Source: DASTSN01 sp035760665
GTDB taxonomy: Bacteria; Bacteroidota; Bacteroidia; Chitinophagales; Chitinophagaceae
NCBI GenBank assembly: GCA_035760665.1
Contig: DASTSN010000117.1
Span: 1-64,000 of the forward strand
Length of the DNA: 64,000 bases
Reading direction: 5' to 3'
Numbering within the stretch: the first letter of the stretch is position 1; each line of letters opens with the position of its first letter. The notes under the pieces are model-generated. The model saw nothing but the letters and a program-made list of their open reading frames with translations. It did not search any database and was not told the DNA's origin. This document shows, piece by piece, positions 1 through 8,287 of the stretch. The position numbers and the translations under genes are program-made.

Positions 1-107
1 GTAATCATCCTGCGCAGGTCTTCTTTGATCTCTGTTTTTTCTGCATCATTAAATTCCAGTTTGGCAAGATGGGCCAGTTTGTCAACCAGGGCATCATTCA
101 CTTCCAT
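1..107 (-). CDS. gatC: Asp-tRNA(Asn)/Glu-tRNA(Gln) amidotransferase subunit C, 5' part only
   Basis: The first 35 codons of a gene that runs off the left edge. The translation starts MEVNDALVDKLAHLAKLEF, which has the GatC N-terminal pattern (a helix with A-x-L-A-x-L-E, then acidic residues and a second helix beginning DLRRMI). GatC is the small subunit that clamps GatA and GatB in the GatCAB complex, which converts misacylated Glu-tRNA(Gln) or Asp-tRNA(Asn) to the correct aminoacyl-tRNA. The start is the only ATG in frame near the beginning of the homology. It is divergent from trpS across about 150 bp. The call rests on a short fragment. Confidence 0.75.
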   Translation of the reverse strand, partial: MEVNDALVDKLAHLAKLEFNDAEKTEIKEDLRRMI

Positions 108-257
108 GCAACAAATATAATTATTACACTTTTATGGATAAAGCTTTTGGATGGATGGAAAGGTTAAAAATGCACCGCGAAACCGCGGTTTTCAAACTAT
201 AAACTATTCTTATCTTCGCTGCCCTTAGCCTGAAACGATACCAGAAAACAAAGGATC

Positions 258-1262
258 ATGGAAAAAAAGAATGAGATTGTTATGAGCGGCATCCGCCCTA
301 CCGGTTTTTTACACCTGGGTAACTATTTTGGGGCGCTACGCAATTATGTGCGGATGCAGGATGAATATGAGTGTTATTTCATGGTGGCTGACCTGCATTC
401 CCTGACAACCCATCCGGACACCAAAGAACTGAAGCAACATGTGCAGCGGGTACTGGCAGAGCATATTGCCTGCGGTCTCGATCCCGATAAGGTGACCCTC
501 TATTGCCAGAGCCATATCTATGAAACCTCAGAGTTGTATCTCTACCTCAATATGCTGGCCTACAAGGGAGAACTGGAAAAAACCACGACTTTTAAAGATA
601 AAGCCCGGCTGCAACCTGATAATATTAATGCCGGTTTGCTCACCTACCCTGTACTGCAGGCAGCTGATATTATATTGCACCGTGCACAGCTGGTGCCGGT
701 GGGGAAGGACCAGGAGCAGCACCTGGAAATGGCCCGCAATTTTGTAAACCGGTTTAATCACCGTTACGGGGACGTATTTCCCGAGCCGGTCGCATTTAAT
801 TATGGCAGGGAACTGATTAAAGTGCCCAGCCTTGACGGGGCCGGGAAAATGAGCAAAAGCGAGAACCAGCTTGCAACGCTGTACCTGGCGGATGATGATG
901 AACTCATCCGAAAAAAAGTAATGAAAGCCAAAACAGACAGCGGACCTACCACACCCAACTCAGAAAAACCGGATTATATTGAAAATATTTTTCTGCTGAT
1001 GAAACTGGTAAGTGATGCTGAAACAGTGCGCAAATTTGAAAATGACTACAATCATTGCAGCATTCGGTATGGCGATATGAAGAAACAACTTGCCGAAGAT
1101 ATGATTGCATTTATCAGGCCGATCCGGGAAAAGGCGGAGGCTATCCGCCATGACGAAACATTCCTGCAAGAAGTGATGGAAAAAGGGGCCGAAAAAGCCC
1201 GGAACAGTGCCGCAGCTACTATGAAACTGGTGCGTGAAGCAATGGGGCTCAACTACTTTTAA
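258..1262 (+). CDS. trpS: Tryptophanyl-tRNA synthetase
   Basis: Class I aminoacyl-tRNA synthetase that charges tRNA-Trp in the cytoplasm. The 334 residues match the compact bacterial TrpS length. Visible signatures are GIRPTGFLHLGNYFGA near residue 11, which contains the HIGH-type sequence (HLGN), and GAGKMSKSE near residue 195, the KMSKS loop. The tryptophan-pocket region with VGKDQEQHLE is also present. The ATG at 258 follows a purine-rich stretch and gives the expected N-terminus. Its divergent partner is gatC, another translation gene. Confidence 0.97.
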   Translation: MEKKNEIVMSGIRPTGFLHLGNYFGALRNYVRMQDEYECYFMVADLHSLTTHPDTKELKQHVQRVLAEHIACGLDPDKVTLYCQSHIYETSELYLYLNMLAYKGELEKTTTFKDKARLQPDNINAGLLTYPVLQAADIILHRAQLVPVGKDQEQHLEMARNFVNRFNHRYGDVFPEPVAFNYGRELIKVPSLDGAGKMSKSENQLATLYLADDDELIRKKVMKAKTDSGPTTPNSEKPDYIENIFLLMKLVSDAETVRKFENDYNHCSIRYGDMKKQLAEDMIAFIRPIREKAEAIRHDETFLQEVMEKGAEKARNSAAATMKLVREAMGLNYF

Positions 1263-1374
1263 ATTGGGTGATACCAGAAGTGTTAGAGAAGCACTTTTCT
1301 ATTTGCGGTATTCCTAAGTTTGCATACTTTCAAGTTTTGAAAGCACGTAACTGATTTAACATTGTTTAACTTAA

Positions 1375-1394
1375 AAAGCCTCGTTCGAGGCTTT
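1375..1394. promoter_or_regulatory. Perfect 9-bp hairpin just upstream of the deoxynucleoside kinase start
   Basis: AAAGCCTCG and CGAGGCTTT are separated by two T residues. The right arm ends only 7 nt before the kinase ATG, so the stem occupies the place of a ribosome binding site. On the plus strand there is no T-run after it, so it is not a standard terminator of trpS. On the minus strand it is followed by TTTTTAA, but no minus-strand gene ends there. A putative -7 element TAAGTTTG lies at 1315-1322, without a clear -33 box. Confidence 0.5.
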
Positions 1395-1401
1395 AAGCAG
1401 T

Positions 1402-2037
1402 ATGGCAAAAACAAAGAAACCAAAACACATAGCCGTTGCAGGAAATATCGGGGCTGGTAAAACGACGCTGACAGAAATGCTGAGCAAGCATTATAAATGG
1501 ATACCTCATTTTGAAGATGTGGATCATAACCCTTACCTGATGGATTTCTATGAGGATATGCCCCGCTGGAGCTTCAACCTGCAGATTTATTTTCTTAACA
1601 GCCGGCTGCGGCAACTGGTAGATATACAAAGAGGTACCGAAACCGTGATCCAGGATCGAACTATTTATGAAGATGCCCACATCTTTGCTCCTAACCTGCA
1701 CGAAATGGGCCTAATGAGCAAACGGGACTATGATAATTATTTCCATTTTTTTCAGACCCTGAAACAAATGATTCAGCCGCCGGATTTGCTGATTTATTTA
1801 CAGGCATCTGTACCTACGCTGGTGGGCCAGATTCAAAAGCGGGGACGAGAGTACGAAGAAAATATACGGCTCGACTACCTGAAACGGCTTAACGAATTTT
1901 ATAATAAATGGATTGATGCTTACAAAGAAGGTCCATTGCTGGTGATCAATATTGATAAAAATAAGTTTGCCGAGAATGAAGAGCATTTAGGCGAGATCAT
2001 CCGCAAAGTAGACAGCCAGCTTTACGGACTGTTTTGA
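1402..2037 (+). CDS. Deoxynucleoside kinase (deoxyadenosine/deoxyguanosine kinase type)
   Basis: Salvage kinase that phosphorylates deoxynucleosides to dNMPs in the cytoplasm. At 211 residues it has the usual dNK length. The P-loop is GNIGAGKTT near residue 15. The substrate/catalytic region is QDRTIYEDAHIFAPNL near residue 94 (E-D-R/D-R-type motif), and the lid region contains KRGREYE. The exact base preference (dA, dG or dC) cannot be told from sequence. The 3' end overlaps the convergent DUF922 gene by 16 bp. Confidence 0.9.
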   Translation: MAKTKKPKHIAVAGNIGAGKTTLTEMLSKHYKWIPHFEDVDHNPYLMDFYEDMPRWSFNLQIYFLNSRLRQLVDIQRGTETVIQDRTIYEDAHIFAPNLHEMGLMSKRDYDNYFHFFQTLKQMIQPPDLLIYLQASVPTLVGQIQKRGREYEENIRLDYLKRLNEFYNKWIDAYKEGPLLVINIDKNKFAENEEHLGEIIRKVDSQLYGLF

Positions 2038-2573
2038 TTATAACCGGCATAGTTAGCAAGCTTTTCGAGTTCCTGATTAATTTTTTTCAACCAAATTTCC
2101 TGCATCCGCTTATTGCGACTGAAATCTGTTTCTCTGTCATACTGCTGCTGGAAATGCTCTTTTTCATTCATCACTGATGTATATAGTTTGTTGAGATCCT
2201 GGCGAAAGGTTTGCGAATTAAATTTATACGCAAGCACTTCCTTATTCAGCTTTCTTGTAAAAATTTCAGCAATATCAAAATGCCCCTGCTCATGCGAAAG
2301 GATATAATCGTTTTTATACCGGCCCCACGACTGGGTTTTAGCAAAATGACAAAAAATCGAATAGTGCGGTACGTCATTTCTGATATGATATTTAAAACCG
2401 ATGACAGTGCTGGTATTGGCAGCTGCATCCGATTTGCTGTCTGGCATTGCTAAATAATCATCCCATTTCAGCTTCCTGTCGGCCGACCACTGGACAAACT
2501 GATCGCCGGTTTGCCCATAGGCCCAAGTGGATATCATACACAGGGCCAGGAATAATTTTTTGATAAAATGCAT
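2022..2573 (-). CDS. Exported DUF922-family putative zinc protease
   Basis: A 183-residue protein with an N-terminal signal peptide (MHFIKKLFLALCMISTWAYGQ). The body contains HEQGHFDIAEIF near residue 93, an HExxH-like pattern (HEQGH) that is the hallmark of DUF922, a family annotated as secreted Zn-dependent proteases, although no substrate is known. A short palindrome, TTCGTT-TAG-AACGAA, lies directly upstream of the start codon (2575-2590) and could be an operator. Convergent with the deoxynucleoside kinase, sharing 16 bp. Confidence 0.75.
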   Translation of the reverse strand: MHFIKKLFLALCMISTWAYGQTGDQFVQWSADRKLKWDDYLAMPDSKSDAAANTSTVIGFKYHIRNDVPHYSIFCHFAKTQSWGRYKNDYILSHEQGHFDIAEIFTRKLNKEVLAYKFNSQTFRQDLNKLYTSVMNEKEHFQQQYDRETDFSRNKRMQEIWLKKINQELEKLANYAGYNQNSP

Positions 2574-2630
2574 ATTCGTTTAGAACGAAAAGGCCTTCAA
2601 AAAGATTTTCAAGAAAGGTCGGAACGTTGT

Positions 2631-2675
2631 TAAAAAAAAAATAAAAACCCTGTCTTTTGTATGGAGACAGGGTTT
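2631..2675 (-). terminator. Rho-independent terminator of pckA
   Basis: Reading the minus strand downstream of the pckA stop: an 11-bp perfect stem AAACCCTGTCT / AGACAGGGTTT with a 9-nt loop, followed by a T-rich tract with a run of ten T. This is a classic intrinsic terminator and separates pckA from the DUF922 gene. Confidence 0.93.
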
Positions 2676-2698
2676 ACTGAAATTTTGCACTTCGCAGC

Positions 2699-4303
2699 TT
2701 ATTGTTTTGGAGCTGCAGTCAGCACCTCGTCGCTTACACCGTCCTTATATTTTTCAAAATTGTTTACAAACAAATTTGCCAGGTAAGCCGATTGTTTTTG
2801 ATAAGCGGATTTATCAGTCCAGGTATTTTCGGGGTTCAGCAATCCTGCAGGAACGCCCGGGCAGGTTTCAGGCATGGCTACACCGAATACGGGGTGCGTG
2901 TGATAGTTTACAAATTCAAGGTCTCCGCGAATAGCTGCCGCAATCATTGCCCTGGTATACTGCAGTTTTATTCTGCTTCCGGTTCCGTAAGGGCCACCTG
3001 TCCAGCCGGTATTCACCAGCCACACTTTCACTTGATGATGCCGCATCTTGTCACCCAGCATTTGAGCATAAATGGCGGGATGCAGGGGAATGAACGGGGC
3101 TCCAAAGCAGGTACTAAAAGTAGGTTTGGGTTCTGTGATACCTGTTTCTGTGCCGGCAACCTTGGCAGTATAGCCCGAAATAAACTGGTACATGGCTTGA
3201 CCGGGGGTAAGCCTGGCAATAGGGGGCAATACTCCAAAAGCATCGCAGGTAAGAAAGAAAATGTTTTGCGGTATGCCACCGATTGCCGGTTCATGTGCAT
3301 TACTTATATACTGAAGGGGATAGGAGACCCTTGTATTTTCTGTAATAGAACTGTCTTCAAAATTAATCCGGTTCGTTCCTGGAAAGAAGCGGACATTCTC
3401 TACCAGCGCACCTGGCCGGATAGCATGAAAAATTGCCGGTTCTTTTTCTTCGCTTAGGTTGATGGTTTTAGCATAACAACCACCTTCAAAATTAAAAATC
3501 GTATTGTCTGTCCAGCCATGTTCGTCATCGCCAATAAGCTGGCGGGTGGGGTCGGCACTGAGTGTGGTTTTGCCGGTACCGCTCAGTCCAAAAAAAATGG
3601 CCGTATCTCCCTGCTCGCCAATGTTGGCACTACAGTGCATACTCAAAACATTTTCCCGTAGTGGCAGCAAGTAATTGAGGATGGAAAAAACGGCTTTTTT
3701 TACTTCGCCCGTATAGCCGCTGCCGGCTATGATGATCATTTTGTGTGTAAAGGAAATGATGGAAACATTGTGCTGGCGAATACCACATGCTGCGGCATCC
3801 AGTTTTAAACCCGCGGCGCTGATAATTTGCCAATCGGGTTGAAAATGGTCCAGTTCTTCTTCCTGCGGACGAAGGAACATGTTGTAAGCAAATAAATTTG
3901 TCCATGGTTTGTCATTCACTACGCGAAGGTTTAGCCGGAAGCGTGGATCTGCGCAGGCATAACAGTCGCGTATCCACACGGCTGATTGCTGGTTTAAATA
4001 AGCAATCACTTTTTTGAAAATGATATCGAAATAAGCGGGGGCAATCGGGTTGTTAAATTCATTCCAGTGTACAGTATCAGCCGTTAGCTCGTCTTTAACG
4101 ATAAATTTATCTTTAGGCGACCTGCCTGTAAACTCGCCTGTATGAATAACCAGAGCGCCGGTATCATTCAATTCCCCCTCACCGGAGCGTAGCGTGGCCT
4201 GCACCAGTTCATCGGGAGCAAGCTGGTAGTGAATATTTTCAAAATTGCTGAAACCAAGTTTTGCCAACTCAGTAGCCGGCATCAATAAGGTGGACACAGA
4301 CAT
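2699..4303 (-). CDS. pckA: Phosphoenolpyruvate carboxykinase (ATP)
   Basis: Converts oxaloacetate and ATP to PEP, CO2 and ADP, the first committed gluconeogenic step. The kinase-1a P-loop GLSGTGKTTLS, the ring GDDEHGW motif and NFEGGCYAK are visible, as are the N-terminal TGEFTGRSPKDKF and the C-terminal VNTGWTGGPYGTGSRIK. Starting at the ATG at 4303 gives 534 residues, the family norm. An in-frame ATG 27 codons upstream is rejected because a promoter match lies between it and 4303. Neighbour pepP-like gene is divergent. Confidence 0.96.
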   Translation of the reverse strand: MSVSTLLMPATELAKLGFSNFENIHYQLAPDELVQATLRSGEGELNDTGALVIHTGEFTGRSPKDKFIVKDELTADTVHWNEFNNPIAPAYFDIIFKKVIAYLNQQSAVWIRDCYACADPRFRLNLRVVNDKPWTNLFAYNMFLRPQEEELDHFQPDWQIISAAGLKLDAAACGIRQHNVSIISFTHKMIIIAGSGYTGEVKKAVFSILNYLLPLRENVLSMHCSANIGEQGDTAIFFGLSGTGKTTLSADPTRQLIGDDEHGWTDNTIFNFEGGCYAKTINLSEEKEPAIFHAIRPGALVENVRFFPGTNRINFEDSSITENTRVSYPLQYISNAHEPAIGGIPQNIFFLTCDAFGVLPPIARLTPGQAMYQFISGYTAKVAGTETGITEPKPTFSTCFGAPFIPLHPAIYAQMLGDKMRHHQVKVWLVNTGWTGGPYGTGSRIKLQYTRAMIAAAIRGDLEFVNYHTHPVFGVAMPETCPGVPAGLLNPENTWTDKSAYQKQSAYLANLFVNNFEKYKDGVSDEVLTAAPKQ

Positions 4304-4333
4304 AAGCTGTAAAGTTTTAAGGATTAGGGAGGA

Positions 4334-4366
4334 CAAAAATAAAACAGAAATCTCACGATATACAAA
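4334..4366 (-). promoter_or_regulatory. Bacteroidota-type -33/-7 promoter of pckA
   Basis: On the minus strand TTTG (4366-4363) and TATTTTTG (4341-4334) are 21 nt apart, matching the Bacteroidota consensus TTTG-N19-21-TAnnTTTG. The predicted transcript start is about 20-25 nt before the ATG at 4303, leaving a very short leader. Confidence 0.65.
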
Positions 4367-4577
4367 CGAGTGTTCGTAAGACACATTGTATAGTTGTTTG
4401 CGGGTTTCGCTCTTTTTGTAGATTTTTTTTAAAAAAGATTGTTATTGTGAACACATATTTTACAGATACGCCACTTTTTTTAGAAATTGTTTATTTTTCT
4501 AACGGGCAGTCAATTTTTTTGCAACCGGTAATAAGTTGATCGCCAGCCTGTTTATCTTTAGCTTTCAAATAGTTATT

Positions 4578-5867
4578 ATGAAAAATCTCCCGCTCAATTC
4601 TGCGCTTTTTGTCAAAAACCGGCAGCGGTTTGTAAAAGCTATGAAGCCCGGTTCTATCGCCATTTTTGTGAGCAATGATGAAATGCCCTCCAATGGCGAC
4701 GCTTTATATCCTTTCAGGCAAAACAGCGACCTGTACTGGCTGAGTGGTATTACTCAGGAGGAAAGCATGATCATACTTTTCCCGGAAAACCCGGATCCGA
4801 AATTTCGTGAAGTGCTGGTATTGGTTCGCCCCAATGAGTTGAAAGAAAAATGGGATGGGAAACGACTGCGGGTGAAAGAAGCACAAGCGATCAGCGGTAT
4901 TAAAACCATCGTTTGGCTGGATAGCATTGACCCGCTGTTGCAACAATGGGTACACCTGGCCGAAACCATTTACCTTGACAGCAACGAAAACGACCGAAAA
5001 TCCAGCCTGATAAAAACCAGGGACTATCGTTTTATCGAAGAAATGCGCAGCCGTTATCCACTTCATCACTACGAGAGGGCAGCCAGGATTATGAAAGAAC
5101 TCAGAAGTATAAAAACCGCAGAAGAGGTGGAGGTGATGCAAAAAGCCATTGATATAACTGATGTTACTTTTCGTCGGTTGCTAAAATTCATTCGGCCCGG
5201 AGTTATGGAATACGAAATTGAAGCGGAAATATGGCATTCCTTTCTAAGCCAGCAGGCCACCGGTCCCGCATATGCCAGCATTATTGCCAGCGGCGACAGA
5301 GCCAGGACGCTTCATTATATTTTCAATAACGAGGAATGTAAAAATGGCGAGTTGATACTGATGGATTTTGGGGCAGAATATGGCGGCTACTGTGCCGACC
5401 TGACGCGAACAATTCCTGTTAACGGCAAGTTTACCAAACGCCAGCGGGACGTGTATGATGCGTGCCTGCACTTGCATGATTTTGCAAAAAGCCTGCTGAA
5501 ACCGGGTATTACAATTGCTGCTTATACCGACAAAGTGGGCGATGAAGCCACGAAAACATTTTTGAAAATAGGCTTGCTGAAAAAAGAAGATGTAAAGAAT
5601 GAAGACCCGGAAAACAGGGCCTATAGAAAATACCTTTATCATGGCATATCGCATCACCTGGGCATTGATGTACATGACCTTGGCACACGAACAGAACCCA
5701 TTCGTCCGGGAATGGTATTTACCGTGGAGCCGGGTATTTATATTGAAGAAGAAAAGATGGGTGTGCGCATTGAAAACAATGTCTGGATCACCCGCAACGG
5801 GAACAAGGACCTGATGGCCAAGATTCCCATCAAAGCAGAGGAGATTGAACGGCTGATGAAGAAATAA
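4578..5867 (+). CDS. Xaa-Pro aminopeptidase (aminopeptidase P, M24B)
   Basis: Removes N-terminal residues preceding proline. The 429 residues have the aminopeptidase P layout: an N-terminal creatinase-like domain (about 1-175) with an AMP_N signature, then a pita-bread M24 domain. Metal ligands are recognisable in LMDFGAEYGGYCADLTRT (two Asp), the HGISHHLGIDVHD segment (His), FTVEPGIYI (Glu) and GVRIENN (Glu). The ATG at 4578 (MKNLPLNSALF) is preferred to one 14 codons upstream, which would add a hydrophobic extension not seen in the family. Probably cytoplasmic. Confidence 0.92.
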   Translation: MKNLPLNSALFVKNRQRFVKAMKPGSIAIFVSNDEMPSNGDALYPFRQNSDLYWLSGITQEESMIILFPENPDPKFREVLVLVRPNELKEKWDGKRLRVKEAQAISGIKTIVWLDSIDPLLQQWVHLAETIYLDSNENDRKSSLIKTRDYRFIEEMRSRYPLHHYERAARIMKELRSIKTAEEVEVMQKAIDITDVTFRRLLKFIRPGVMEYEIEAEIWHSFLSQQATGPAYASIIASGDRARTLHYIFNNEECKNGELILMDFGAEYGGYCADLTRTIPVNGKFTKRQRDVYDACLHLHDFAKSLLKPGITIAAYTDKVGDEATKTFLKIGLLKKEDVKNEDPENRAYRKYLYHGISHHLGIDVHDLGTRTEPIRPGMVFTVEPGIYIEEEKMGVRIENNVWITRNGNKDLMAKIPIKAEEIERLMKK

Positions 5868-5915
5868 TAGCTGTTCCTAACCGATTATTTTTGTTATTTC
5901 GCCACAATTATTTGC

Positions 5916-6680
5916 ATGAAAAATATTCCCAACTATTTTACACTATTAAATCTTGTATTCGGCTGCCTGGCCATCCTGTTTATTCTTCAAACCGGCGAAC
6001 AGATTGTTATCCTGCAAGCAGATGGCTATTCGCAGGTTAACCTGCCGGAAAAAATAACCTGGGGCGCTTTGTGCATTTTTGCCGCGGCGGTGGTTGATTT
6101 CCTGGATGGGTTTATTGCCCGTTTATTCAATGCTGCCTCGGCAATGGGCAAGCAACTGGATTCCCTGGCAGATGTGGTTAGTTTTGGCGTGGCGCCGTCA
6201 ATGATCATTTACCAGTTGTTGCGCATCAGTTTTGCCCAGCAGCAGGACGGGCTAGATATTTCTATCATCTGGTTGCTGCCGGCTTTTTTGATTGCCTGCA
6301 CAGCTGCCTGGCGACTGGCAAAATTTAATATAGATACGGAGCAGGAACACACATTCCGGGGATTGCCTTCACCGGCTGCAGGATTATTCGTGGCTTCCTT
6401 ACCGCTGATTATCTGGTACCAGTATTTTGGCATACAGAATTATGTGATTAACAAATGGGTGCTGTATGCCGTGATTATCCTTTTATCATACTTCATGGTA
6501 AGCCGCCTGCCGATGATGAGTTTAAAATTTCATGATTTTGGCTGGAGGAATAACCAACTGCGTTTTTTGCTGATACTGGCAGGAGTGGCAGCTCTGGTGA
6601 TATTGAAATGGCTCGCCGTTCCGGTCATCATTGTTTTATACGTTATTGTATCTTTGGCCTTCAAAAATAGAGTTGCATGA
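5916..6680 (+). CDS. pssA: CDP-diacylglycerol--serine O-phosphatidyltransferase
   Basis: Integral membrane enzyme making phosphatidylserine, the precursor of phosphatidylethanolamine. The CDP-alcohol phosphotransferase motif D-G-x2-A-R-x8-G-x3-D-x3-D is visible in DGFIARLF...GKQLDSLAD near residue 68. The 254 residues contain about seven hydrophobic segments. The stop codon overlaps the purS start (ATGA), suggesting translational coupling of two unrelated pathways. Confidence 0.93.
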   Translation: MKNIPNYFTLLNLVFGCLAILFILQTGEQIVILQADGYSQVNLPEKITWGALCIFAAAVVDFLDGFIARLFNAASAMGKQLDSLADVVSFGVAPSMIIYQLLRISFAQQQDGLDISIIWLLPAFLIACTAAWRLAKFNIDTEQEHTFRGLPSPAAGLFVASLPLIIWYQYFGIQNYVINKWVLYAVIILLSYFMVSRLPMMSLKFHDFGWRNNQLRFLLILAGVAALVILKWLAVPVIIVLYVIVSLAFKNRVA

Positions 6681-6922
6681 CATACACTGTTCAGATAAAA
6701 GTAATGCCCTTAAAAGAATTACTCGATCCGCAGGGAAAGGCTGTAATGGGCGGTTTGCAAAATCTTGGCATCAGCCAGGTAGACGATGTGCGGGTAGGAA
6801 AAAATATTACCCTGCAGGTCAACGCCGGTTCCGCTGAACAGGCTAAACAAATTGCCGAAGAGGCCAGCAAAAAACTGCTCGCCAATCCGGTGATGGAATA
6901 CTTTGAAGTGAGTGTAAACTAA
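6677..6922 (+). CDS. purS: Phosphoribosylformylglycinamidine synthase subunit PurS
   Basis: An 81-residue protein with the PurS pattern: a beta strand (YTVQIKVMP), then LLDPQGKAVMGGLQNLG, then VDDVRVGKNITLQV and a C-terminal helix with strand EYFEVSVN. PurS bridges PurQ and PurL in the three-subunit FGAM synthase of purine synthesis. Neither purQ nor purL is near. Overlaps pssA by 4 bp. Confidence 0.88.
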   Translation: MTYTVQIKVMPLKELLDPQGKAVMGGLQNLGISQVDDVRVGKNITLQVNAGSAEQAKQIAEEASKKLLANPVMEYFEVSVN

Positions 6923-6985
6923 CACCGAAATTGGCAGGTTGCCATAACGGTACTTGTCAAACACAAATTCAATAACATATCAGCA

Positions 6986-7669
6986 GTGCTTTACATCGTT
7001 CCTTCCCCCATTGGTAACTTAAAAGATATTACACTAAGGGCGCTGGAAGTGATAAAAGAGGTGGATATGATTATTGCAGAAGACACCCGCACTACTTCGC
7101 ATTTGCTGAATCATTACCAGGTTTCCAAACCGCTATCCCCGTATCACCAGCACAATGAGCATAAGGTTGTACATCATCTCGTAAACCAGTTAACCGGCGG
7201 TAAAAAGATTGCATTGATTACGGATGCCGGTACTCCCGGCATTTCCGATCCTGCCTACCTGCTGGTGCGGGAATGCATAAAAGCAGGCGTAAGAGTTGAA
7301 TGCCTGCCCGGCGCCACTGCCTTTGTGCCGGCTTTAATCAATAGCGGTATTCCTGCAAACCGCTTTGTATTTGAAGGATTTTTACCCATAAAAAAAGGGC
7401 GGCAGACTTTATTTAAAAAACTGGCGGAAGAGGAACGGACAATTATTTTCTACGAATCGCCCATGCGTCTGGTGAAGACACTGGAGGAATGCATCTTATA
7501 TTTTGGTGAGGAAAGGAATTGCTGTGTCAGCAGGGAACTCACGAAAATGTTTGAAGAAAACAAACGCGGATCGTTGCGTGACGTGTGTGATTATTTCAAA
7601 GAAAAAGGGGTGAAAGGCGAGATTGTAGTGGTGGTGCAGGGAAATGATAAACCGATAAAAAAAGATTAA
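6986..7669 (+). CDS. rsmI: 16S rRNA (cytidine1402-2'-O)-methyltransferase
   Basis: SAM-dependent enzyme of the tetrapyrrole methylase fold that 2'-O-methylates C1402 in the ribosomal P site. Signatures are the start LYIVPSPIGNLKDITLRA, EDTRTTSHLLNHY, ITDAGTPGISDP and LPGATAFVPALINSG. The start codon is GTG, since no in-frame ATG exists upstream before the family N-terminus. At 227 residues it is about 50 shorter than the enterobacterial enzyme and lacks the C-terminal extension, a common form in this phylum. Confidence 0.93.
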   Translation: MLYIVPSPIGNLKDITLRALEVIKEVDMIIAEDTRTTSHLLNHYQVSKPLSPYHQHNEHKVVHHLVNQLTGGKKIALITDAGTPGISDPAYLLVRECIKAGVRVECLPGATAFVPALINSGIPANRFVFEGFLPIKKGRQTLFKKLAEEERTIIFYESPMRLVKTLEECILYFGEERNCCVSRELTKMFEENKRGSLRDVCDYFKEKGVKGEIVVVVQGNDKPIKKD

Positions 7670-7732
7670 AAATTTTTTGTACAGGTATTTGTATAATTTT
7701 TGGCTGCACTTTTGCAAATGAAATTTAACGCT

Positions 7733-8182
7733 ATGATTAAAAAATATTTATTACCGGTTTTATTATTTTCTTTAGTACTACAGGGTGCTTCTTTTGCGCA
7801 AATCCGCGAAATACCCAAAGCAGTCAGGGAAACGTTTGCCAATCAATACCCCAAAGCCGAGAACGCCGAGTTTAAAGATCAACTGGTAAAAGTGGATGTG
7901 AGTTTTGAACTGGACGGAGCTAAAATGCTGGCATCGTATACCAATAAAGGCGATTGGCGCGGCACCGAAAAAGAATATGCATTCGACAGCCTTGCATCTG
8001 AAATTAAAGACGGCTTTGAAAAATGCAAATACGCCGACTGGGACAAAGAAGAAACGGCAGTGCTTTATTTGCCCGGGGGCGGCATGCAATACAGGGTAAA
8101 AGTGAAGAAGAGCGATTTGCAAAAAAAATATCTTTATTTCAATGGTAAAGGACGTTTGTTGCGCGAATCCATCACGTTATAA
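7733..8182 (+). CDS. Exported PepSY-like (BLIP-fold) protein
   Basis: About 149 residues with a signal peptide (MIKKYLLPVLLFSLVLQGASFAQ) and a mature part built like Bacteroidota PepSY-like proteins: EIPKAVRETFANQYPKAENAEF, then beta-rich repeats ending YLYFNGKGRLLRE. The family is periplasmic or surface-located and of unknown role, proposed to bind or inhibit other proteins. An alternative start at 7718 adds five residues. Followed by its own terminator. Confidence 0.75.
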   Translation: MIKKYLLPVLLFSLVLQGASFAQIREIPKAVRETFANQYPKAENAEFKDQLVKVDVSFELDGAKMLASYTNKGDWRGTEKEYAFDSLASEIKDGFEKCKYADWDKEETAVLYLPGGGMQYRVKVKKSDLQKKYLYFNGKGRLLRESITL

Positions 8183-8214
8183 GAACGACTGCATAATTTT
8201 ATCCCTGTTGATTT

Positions 8215-8248
8215 AACAGCATGGCAGCCTGCTATGCTGTTTTTATTT
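8215..8248 (+). terminator. Intrinsic terminator after the PepSY-like gene
   Basis: AACAGCAT and ATGCTGTT form the outer stem at 8215-8222 and 8234-8241, extended inside by a G.T and GCA/TGC pairs to about 12 bp with a 3-nt loop, followed by TTTATTTG. Its position makes the ATG at 8288, not one inside the hairpin, the start of the next gene. Confidence 0.8.
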
Positions 8249-8287
8249 GTATTTTCGACCATTCACCATAACAAAGCATTTATTACA

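Noticed and set aside
175..192. ACCGCG-AAC-CGCGGT followed by TTTTC between gatC and trpS
   Set aside because: Short stem with a 3-nt loop and no upstream plus-strand gene to terminate, so not called as a terminator.
2702..3457. 251-codon open frame on the plus strand within pckA
   Set aside because: It is antisense to the well supported PEP carboxykinase and has no recognisable domain; the codon-position composition explains it.
4304..4384. In-frame extension of pckA to an ATG at 4384
   Set aside because: A -33/-7 promoter match lies inside this stretch and the added residues are not part of the family.
7676..7702. TTTG and TA..TTTTTG promoter-like sequence before the PepSY-like gene
   Set aside because: The spacing is about 14 nt and the -7 box has an extra base, so the match is not good enough to call.
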